Origin: Zasmidium citrigriseum
Lineage: Eukaryota > Ascomycota > Dothideomycetes > Mycosphaerellales > Mycosphaerellaceae
Assembly (NCBI GenBank): GCA_002786025.1
Contig: NHNW01000001.1
Location: 248,001-312,000, forward strand
Direction: 5' to 3'
DNA length: 64,000 nt
The translations under genes were made by a program, and so were the position numbers. Positions 57,670 through 64,000 of this stretch are shown one piece after another. The notes under the pieces were generated by a model that was given only the letters and a program-made list of their open reading frames with translations, was not told where the DNA came from and ran no database searches. Each line of letters opens with the position of its first letter. The first letter of the stretch is position 1.

Positions 57670-58188
57670 CTAATAAGGCCGAGAAAGCTAGAACTCGTTA
57701 CCGTTTACGTCGTAATAAGGGTACTAAGATAGTCCCTAGCGCTAAAGCTACTACTCGGAGGAAGAGGTACCGCTTTAAGCTAGGTAGTAAGTTACCTATA
57801 GCTAGTAGCCGTAGTTAGTATATTTACCTCTATATAGCTATAGCTCTACGGGAAATCTAGCGATATTAAATACGTACTAAGCTACTTCTACCTCGACTAC
57901 CCTTTTCGCGCCTCGTTCGAGAGGTTATATAGGTAGTAGGTTAGGTACCTACTAGTAGAGAATAGCGCTTCTAAAGCTCTACTATTAGTACGCTTTAAGA
58001 AGCGACGGAAGCCGCTCTTATTAATCTCTTCGAATATAAGTAGCTTAGTTAGAAAGATAGAATAAGGATACTAATATACCTTAGTAACGTAGTTAGCCGC
58101 TATCTATATAAAGCGCGTAACGATTTAATAGAAAGATATATAGTTTATCTGTAGGATAATAGAGGATTGTAGAATTAAGGCCTTTTAG
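57670..58188 (+). pseudogene. Histone H3-like gene, copy 1 (RIP-degraded)
   Basis: Three exons with 51- and 49-bp introns (57,787-57,837 and 58,036-58,084). A basic tail (KARTRYRLRRNKGTK; VPSAKATTRRKRYRFKLG) leads into TIALREI-stop-RY. Then come the alpha-N/alpha-1 (LPFSRLVREV), a loop 1 about five residues longer than canonical H3, alpha-2 (RF-stop-SSTISTL-stop-EATEAALINLFE) and, after intron 2, AAIYIKRVTI and KDI. All stops fall at expected Gln or Met-Gln codons. Intron 1 falls inside the Thr codon of the G-T-V/I-A-L motif (phase 1), exactly as in copy 2. The longer loop 1 and diverged tail point to an H3 variant (CenH3-like) rather than canonical H3, by inference. Confidence 0.8.
57787..57837 (+). 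other. Intron 1 of H3-like copy 1 with doubled 13-bp core
   Basis: GTAAGT donor, TATATAG end, 51 bp. It contains ATAGCTAGTAGCCGTAGTTA, a doublet of the window-wide motif. Same position, phase and length as the intron at 62,500-62,550. Confidence 0.75.
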
Positions 58189-59249
58189 CCCTAGTAATAT
58201 ATAGAATTTATAGGTATACGTAGTATATATTATTCTATTTTAGTATTATATAATCTAGTAATACATTTACGAGATAGTAAATAGACGTAGAGCGTATCTA
58301 GACCCTAGAGACTATAGTACTATTAATATTATAATAGAATCTCGAAGCTTAGATAGAGAAGTAATAATAGTATAAGACGAAATAGATATAGCTTTTATAA
58401 ACTATTCTACGCTTATAAGTTTTAATTTTATAGAAGTTAGCGCTTTAGTTATAGGTTATTACTTATAAGTACTTTAGGATACTAATAAGTAGACTATAGG
58501 TCCTAGGAGCTATTAGTAGATCTTTATAATATCGATTATATAAGGTAGAGCTAAGTTACGGATATTAGATATAGTTAGTATAAATAAGAGAAGTTCTAGG
58601 TTTATTCCTAGAGAGGTCCTATAGTAGATAGCCTTATAGTACTAGGAATATCTAAGGCTAATACTTTTTACTTAAATTTTATATATATATAAGATACTAA
58701 TCGTAAATATAGCTTTAACTAGTAATAGCTAAGCCTATAGATATCCGTTTTTTTTAATTTTTATATTATAAGAAAGCTCTTACTTTCTAGTATAAGTATT
58801 TATTTAAATCTAGCTTATATAAATTAGTTGTATTAATTAAAATCTAAGAAGAGTGTTAAAGTTTGGAATGTAAACCTTATTCTAGAATCGCTCCGCGATT
58901 CTACTATCTAATTAGAAGCTTTCGCGAGGGTCCGAGAATTGCCCGTAACCCTAAGGGTTATAGCTTACCCTAAGTACTAAGAAGCTAACTAATATACTAA
59001 TTTGTCTAGAGTAACTCTATACGTTAATAGTATAGTATAATATTAATATATATATATAACGATAGACTAATAGAAAGTTATAGAGACTATCTATCTTCCT
59101 ATAATCTTAAATCTCGATACTAATATAGTAGTAACGCTCTTTCTATAGAGTACTAGTAATAGTATTAGCTATATTTAAGAATATAGGATTAGTAGCTTAA
59201 CTCTATTATATATTCCCTATCTTAACGCTTAATTATCGTATCTTATGTT
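58189..59249. other. RIP-degraded spacer between the two ORF X/H3-like units
   Basis: No protein is recognised. It includes a short perfect hairpin around 58,890 (AGAATCGC/GCGATTCT with a 3-base loop) and a patch near 58,850-58,930 that keeps some CA/TG. Confidence 0.4.
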
Positions 59250-60735
59250 CGCTAATTCTATAACGTTCTAGGCGCCCCGAATTTTAAAGTACCTATAATA
59301 GAGGATACTCGTATACTAGCTCTTAACTTCTTAGGTATAACGAACTTACTATAGTTTATTAATCCCTTAAATATAGCCTAACTACCTATATTATAGAGAG
59401 TCCTTATACTCTTCGAGAGGAAGCGATACATATACCTCGTCTTATAATAGCTACGATTTCTATAGCTAGTAGCGATCTTCTTCTAAAGCTCTAGAATAGT
59501 AAGAGGCTTAGAGAAGTAGTCGAAGAGGAACTCTACCTTCTTCTTACTCTACTAAAGGTTACCGTAGAATCCGTACGCTTCCTAGTTATAGTCTAGAGGA
59601 ATAAGCTAGCCTAGATAGGCGAGTCTAACCTCTTTACCTACTTAAAGGATACCGTTAAGCTCCTTAGACTAGACTCGAATATTCCGATATATAGCTCGCT
59701 CGCTAGGCGTAAAGATCTTATCTAGCGTAGAAAGCTAACTAGTAGCGATAAACCTCTAGGATTATATTAGTAAGTACTAACTATAGGTACTAACTACGGG
59801 GGTATACCTTTAGAATTACTCGCGGTACTAACCGACGAAGAGCGTCCTTCTTTCGACGCTAGCTAATAAGGGTACTACTAAACTCCCGCTTCGTCTAAGA
59901 TTTAATACTAAGTAGGATATTTCTTTTTATTATAAAGCTTTATATATTATTCTACTATTTCTTATAAAGGGCCCTAACTTAGGTAAAGGCGAGGTTAACG
60001 TTAAGTATATACTAAGATTTAAGCTTCTCTTAGCGCTCGGTAGCGTCGATATTAGCTTCTTCTTAGGCGGAGAGTAGCTATACTATTAGAAACTCCCTAA
60101 AAAGCTCTTCTAATAGCTATTTAGAACTATAGGCCGTTATACGATTACCCTCTATATATAGCTTATACTCCTATTTAACATTATCGTAGTCCTTATAGTC
60201 GCTATCGTTATTTACGACTTTAGTTCTAGTTAAGAGCGTCTCGTTACGTAGAGTAGTATTAAAAGTACTCTTCGCGGATACTATAGCGCTAGCTAGTAGC
60301 TATAGCTCGGTACCCTTCTCCTTACTATAAATTATTAGTATTTACTAACTACGTCTACTAACTACGGTCTTACTAATACTTAATACGCTCTAGATTAAAG
60401 TTAGCCCGCTACAACTCTATAAGCTTAATTTTGTCCGCGCTCTTTATTACTTACTAGCTAGGAATATCTCGCTTACCCCTAGAGTTCTTATATCTTCCCT
60501 AAGCCTTATTATAGGCTCTTATAAGATTCCGCTACGCTAACTGCTCTTCTAATAGCTTCGCAATTCTATTCTACTCGCGTACTATACTATAGCCTATCGA
60601 AAGTATCTCTAAGCTCTCGTCGTCGCTATTAGCCTTTACGCGCTTTACGTCGAGCGACTTAGTAGTAGTAGCTTTGCGCTTCGCTATAATAGAGGTAGAG
60701 GTGTTTAGGCGGCCTAACGATAGGTATTTAGTAGC
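59250..60735 (-). pseudogene. ORF X copy 2: unrecognised coiled-coil, acidic protein
   Basis: Homolog of 55,700-57,135. Matching segments in order: AKRKATTTKSLDVKRVKANS, REQNRIAKLLEEQ-like coiled coil, RAYNKA then RYKNSRGKRDIPS, RANFNLER, an intron, KEKGTEL, and SDYKDYDNVK. The intron before KEKG is at the same position as in copy 1, and its sense strand starts GTAAGACCGTAGTTAGTAG. The divergence between copies exceeds what RIP transitions alone would give. Function unknown. Confidence 0.55.
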
Positions 60736-62393
60736 CGTAAGTATAGGAATACGATAGTAGTAGTAATTAAGGGCGTATAGATAAGCGAAGGCGAGAACGG
60801 AAGACGAGTAATAGTAAGGAAGAGGGTATACGAGTTTAGAGTAAACTTAGAGTAGATAAGAGGAAGAAAGTAAGATAGTAGTTATATAATAATAGTTACT
60901 AGGGGTAACGGTAAGATCCGACGTAGAGTAAGGAAGGTACGACCTTCCTTTAAGATAAGAATATTAGAGTTACTTATAAATTAATCTTTAGACGCGTAGT
61001 TAGCTACTATAGTTAGTATTACCCTAGCTTCCTCGTAAATTAGGTGTTCTGGAAGTTTATACTATTTATAGTATAGCGTACGTTTTAGTAATATTTTAAG
61101 CCGCGGATCTTTAGAATATCTCCTTTTCTCTTTTCCCTCTACCCTACTATACTCTTTCGTTCCCTAACGAGCCTATTCTACTACTTAGATACTCTATTAA
61201 CCCTAAGTACTAGTCTAGACGGTTCCCTTCCTCCTTTAAACCCTCCCTTACTATCTACCTATAAAAGTATAGTATCTATAAATACTAAAGCCGAAATAGT
61301 ATAGTCTACGTAGTACGAAGATAGTCTATAGGATTAAAATAACGATATTTAAGACGACTAGGCTAATATAGGTACTACTAATATTAAGGGGGAAAAGAGT
61401 AGGACTTAGGATAGCTAATCTAAAGGTTCTTCCTTAATACTAGTATCTCGGCGAGGTCGTCGATCTAATATAAAGTCTCCTATTATACTAAAGAGAGTAG
61501 GAAAACGTATTAAAGTAATAGCCGCTAAGTCTAGTCGTCCGTATAGATCGTTACGCTCTAGACTCGTAGGAAAGGTTCCCTAAAAAGAGACGCTAAAGAA
61601 TAAACTAAAGCGGAAAGGGAAAAGCCGTATAGGGATAGTAGTATTATAGGAAATAAAGAAGTATTAGAAGGGAACTAAGCTACTAATCCGTAAGACGCCT
61701 TTCTAGCGACTAGTTTAGGAGATCGCTCTTACTTTTTATATAGGACTACGATTCTAAAGCTAGGCGATTCAAGCGCTATAGGAAGCCGCTAAGGCGTTTC
61801 TAGTAAACGAACTAGAAATATCGAACCTCCTAGCTATCTATACGAAACGGGTAACGATTTAAGTAAAGGATATATAATTAGTACGGAAATTTAGGGAGTA
61901 TTATATAATTTAGCGGTAGTACGATATACTAACTACGGATAATAACTACAGTCCTTTAAATAATAACGACTATATCTTTATTACGTATATTACCCTATAT
62001 TAATATTCTAGCGCGCCTTCCTAACTAATAGTAAAGGTTACCGCGGCGACTAGATAACGTTACAGTTACTAAAATTTACTCCGTTTACTACTACTACCTC
62101 GCGCGCCCTTCCTCTCGACGTCTATATACTATTACTTCTTCGTATCGCCGCCTCTTCGTATTACTACTTCTTCGTATCGCCGCTTCTTCGTATTACTACT
62201 TCTTCGTATCGCCGCTTATTCGTATCGCCGCGTCCTTATTACTACTTTACGTTAATACTATATAACGCTTACTAACGCTCGCGCGTCTACCTTACTCTTA
62301 TTATAGTACTAGTATATATACTAAGCTTAAGATAGTAAATACTTTAATCGCTAATATTTTAAATAGACTATAGCGTAGAGAGCTACTTACTAT
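60736..62393. other. Divergent spacer between ORF X copy 2 and H3-like copy 2
   Basis: About 1.65 kb, compared with about 0.5 kb in unit 1. It holds a motif doublet near 61,000, another near 61,925 and a ~33-bp minisatellite at 62,115-62,240. It may contain an insertion, but no frame is recognised. Confidence 0.4.
62115..62240. repeat. ~33-bp minisatellite
   Basis: Three to four units alternate ATTACTACTTCTTCGTATCG with CCGCTTCTTCGT-type halves. It sits in the presumed promoter of H3-like copy 2. Confidence 0.85.
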
Positions 62394-62908
62394 AAGGTAC
62401 GTTAGACTAGCCTTAGGCGTAAGACTACTAGCGGTAAGTCTATAAGCGGTAAGACCGTTATTTAGCCTACTAGGAAGAAGTATCGCTATAAGCTAGGTAG
62501 TAAGTAACCCGTAGTTAGTAGCCGTAGTTAGTAAGACTAATATATTCTAGCGGTAGCTCTACGCGAGATTCGGAAGTACTAGAAGGAGTACTAGCTACTT
62601 CTTCGTAAGCTTCTATTTATACGTCTTTACTAAGAGATTACGTATAATATAGGTACACCTCTAGGTAGTAGGGAGTAGCGCTTTCAAGCCTCTACTATTT
62701 AGGCTCTTTAAGAGATAACTAAGGCGGCTATAGTTAACCTAATAGAGCGTATATTATACCTTTATAGTTTTAATATTATATACTAACCTAATCTAGTTAC
62801 TAACCTCGCCGCTATCTACGCTAAGCGTATTACTATCTAGTAGAAGGATATATAACTCGTTCGGCGAATTATAGAAAGCGTTAGCTATAATACCTTCTAC
62901 TTACCTTA
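62394..62908 (+). pseudogene. Histone H3-like gene, copy 2 (RIP-degraded, best preserved)
   Basis: Exons 62,394-62,499, 62,551-62,748 and 62,797-62,908 with introns of 51 and 48 bp. The tail resembles an H3 tail (KVR-stop-TSLRRKTTSGK, then SISGK). Then RKKYRYKLG, intron, TVALREIRKY, LLLRKLL, alpha-2 after a lengthened loop 1 (GTPLGSRE-stop-RFQAST, ITKAAIVNLIE), intron, TNLAAIYAKRITI, two stops, KDI-stop-LVRRIIES. This follows the histone fold from alpha-N to the C-terminus with no gap. Loop 1 has about 13 residues between the REI/QEI and RFQ motifs against 8 in canonical H3. Splice phases (1 and 1) match copy 1. Stops replace expected Gln and Met-Gln or Trp codons, as RIP would cause. Confidence 0.85.
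62500..62550 (+). other. Intron 1 of H3-like copy 2 with doubled 13-bp core
   Basis: GTAAGT donor, CTAAT branch-like site, TTCTAG acceptor, 51 bp. The middle is CCGTAGTTAGTAGCCGTAGT followed by TAGTA, the clearest doublet of the motif. Confidence 0.85.
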
Positions 62909-63239
62909 AACTACTAGAGGAAAGCTAGTAGTAGCTTTATTATCTAGAAATTAGCCTATATACGAGTATTAGGGCGTTTTAGACAATACCCCTATTTTAA
63001 GAGCTTTTAGCGTTCGTGTTTATAGAGTATAAACACTATAGAATAATACGCGTAGCTACGTATTATAATATAAATCTACTATTTTATACTATTTAACCTA
63101 CTCCGTAAATCGTAGTTAGCACCCGTAGCTAGTCCTAAGGCGTTATTACTAGTTAATTTACGTATATCTTCTACTCTTACCGTCTAATTACGCTATTTCT
63201 ATGTTTTATATTTTTTGAAATATTAAAATTTCTAAGCTA
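62909..63239. other. RIP-degraded sequence 3' of H3-like copy 2
   Basis: One motif doublet is present at 63,110-63,140. No protein is recognised. Confidence 0.4.
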
Positions 63240-63440
63240 CGATACCTATCGTTCTTAGTTAGTAACCCGTAATTTTGTTCTATATACCTACCTAACTACT
63301 TATCGATTTAGGTATACCTAACGTCTACTAGGTATAAATAGGTATTCTAGTATACCTAGAAATATTATACGTATACCTACTTCCTTAGGTACTATATAAA
63401 AAAATACCTAACTACTACCCTACCTAACCTAAGGTAATAT
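63240..63440 (-). repeat. Right member of a diverged inverted repeat pair
   Basis: The reverse complement contains TTACCTTAGGTTAGG followed about 165 bp later by ACGGGTTACTAACTAAGAAC, the order seen at 39,650-39,830. Together they bracket the 23.6 kb that hold the array, hAT relic and both H3-like units. Confidence 0.4.
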
Positions 63441-63569
63441 CTAATAGAAAGAAATATTCTAAAAAAAACGTAGAATTGTAGGGTTTGTATTTAGCTATAC
63501 TTAACTAGATAATATTACTAGAGCTCCTTTAATATATATATTTAAGGTAGCCGTTAACCTTTTCTAAGC

Positions 63570-63842
63570 TAATCTCTATAGCGTTTACTAAATCCGTAGT
63601 ACTAAGCGACTAATAAACGGATTAGATAGCTAAGGTATTATCGAGATTTATACTATAGCCTACTCTTTTTAAACTTAAGATAAAATAATCGATAGCTACG
63701 CCGACGAAAAACTATCTCTATAGCGTCTACTTAATCCGTAGCACTAAGCGACGGCCGACGTACTAACGAGATATATACTATAGCCTCCTTTTCTTAATCT
63801 TAAGGAAAAACGATCGATAGCTACGCAAACGAAAAAGTTAGT
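63570..63842. repeat. ~137-bp tandem duplication at the island edge
   Basis: Two consecutive units share CTATAGCGTCTACTTAATCC / CTATAGCGTTTACTAAATCC, GTACTAAGCGAC-type words and GATCGATAGCTACGC-like ends. They end exactly where normal base composition resumes. Confidence 0.75.
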
Positions 63843-63849
63843 CGTAAAA

Positions 63850-64000
63850 AAGCAACTGCATCCCGATTGTCTAGAAGCCGTTCGATTATACGAACCATAA
63901 TTCTCTGGAAATAGGGAGTTATCTCTTCATACTAATAACCATCTGTGCCACTAAGCAAGCTTTTAGCCCTCCGAGCTGAAGGGTTTCCTCGGGGATGATT
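63850..64000. other. Return to unmutated sequence
   Basis: CA and TG dinucleotides are again frequent (AACTGCATCCCGATTGTC, CATCTGTGCCACTAAGCAAG). No gene can be called in 150 bp. Confidence 0.7.

Larger units (their letters stand above)
21080..63850. other. RIP-saturated AT-rich repeat island (~43 kb)
   Basis: The base texture changes abruptly at both ends. Inside, CpA and TpG are nearly absent and TpA is abundant, while CpG persists; for example 47,101-47,160 has no CA and no TG but four CG. Relict reading frames are broken almost only by TAA and TAG where Gln or Trp is expected. This is the footprint of RIP (C to T at CpA on either strand). Bases 63,850-64,000 again contain many CA and TG. 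The island probably is constitutive heterochromatin. Confidence 0.9.

Noticed and set aside
57670..58188. Active CenH3 gene
   Set aside because: More than ten in-frame stops and mutated splice sites; it can only be a relic.
1..64000. tRNA or rRNA genes
   Set aside because: No cloverleaf with A- and B-box sequence or rRNA stretch was recognised by eye; a covariance search would be needed to exclude them.

Overview
The window reads as a filamentous ascomycete chromosome (Pezizomycotina, most likely Dothideomycetes). The evidence is 46-76 bp introns with CTRAC-type branch points, fungal-specific families (14-helix DHA2 transporter, Zn2Cys6 regulator, F-box protein, PTS2 peroxisomal thiolase) and a very large island carrying the signature of repeat-induced point mutation (RIP). 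No species can be named from sequence alone.

Bases 1-19,000 are normal gene-rich DNA. In order: the 3' end of an unknown gene; a peroxisomal 3-ketoacyl-CoA thiolase (-) sharing a 228-bp divergent promoter with a cupin protein (+); a small membrane protein (-); a second cupin-like protein (-); a large secreted protein with two SGNH hydrolase domains around a fibronectin-III-like middle (+, 11 exons); a DHA2 drug/proton antiporter (-); an ACS-type anion:cation symporter (-) with a 12-nt micro-exon; and a Zn2Cys6 transcription factor (-). The last three could form a small transport module, but no biosynthetic enzyme lies beside them. Between genes there are two copies of a diverged ~310-bp repeat and a short minisatellite family at three loci.

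Bases ~19,180-21,080 hold a decayed F-box gene whose disabling stops are RIP-type changes. It marks the shore of a ~43-kb AT-rich island (about 21,080-63,850). There CpA and TpG are almost gone, TpA is abundant and CpG is kept. The relics can still be read through RIP stops: a truncated Ty1/copia element with an unusual array of eight hairpins; two tyrosine-recombinase (DIRS-like) retroelements; LTR-like repeats with a 45-bp palindrome; CpG-rich satellite arrays; a nested MITE-like element; a 9.5-kb higher-order repeat array; and a hAT transposase.

The most unexpected content is at 55.7-62.9 kb. Two diverged copies of a divergent gene pair each consist of an unrecognised coiled-coil ORF (-) and a histone-H3-like gene (+) with a lengthened loop 1. 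Both H3-like copies have introns at the same two positions, and several introns of this unit carry a doubled 13-bp core (CGTAGTTAGTAGC) that recurs about 30 times across 40-63 kb. This looks like a repeated, possibly mobile, unit that carries an H3 variant and an introner-like intron family, later silenced by RIP. Normal sequence resumes for the last ~150 bases.
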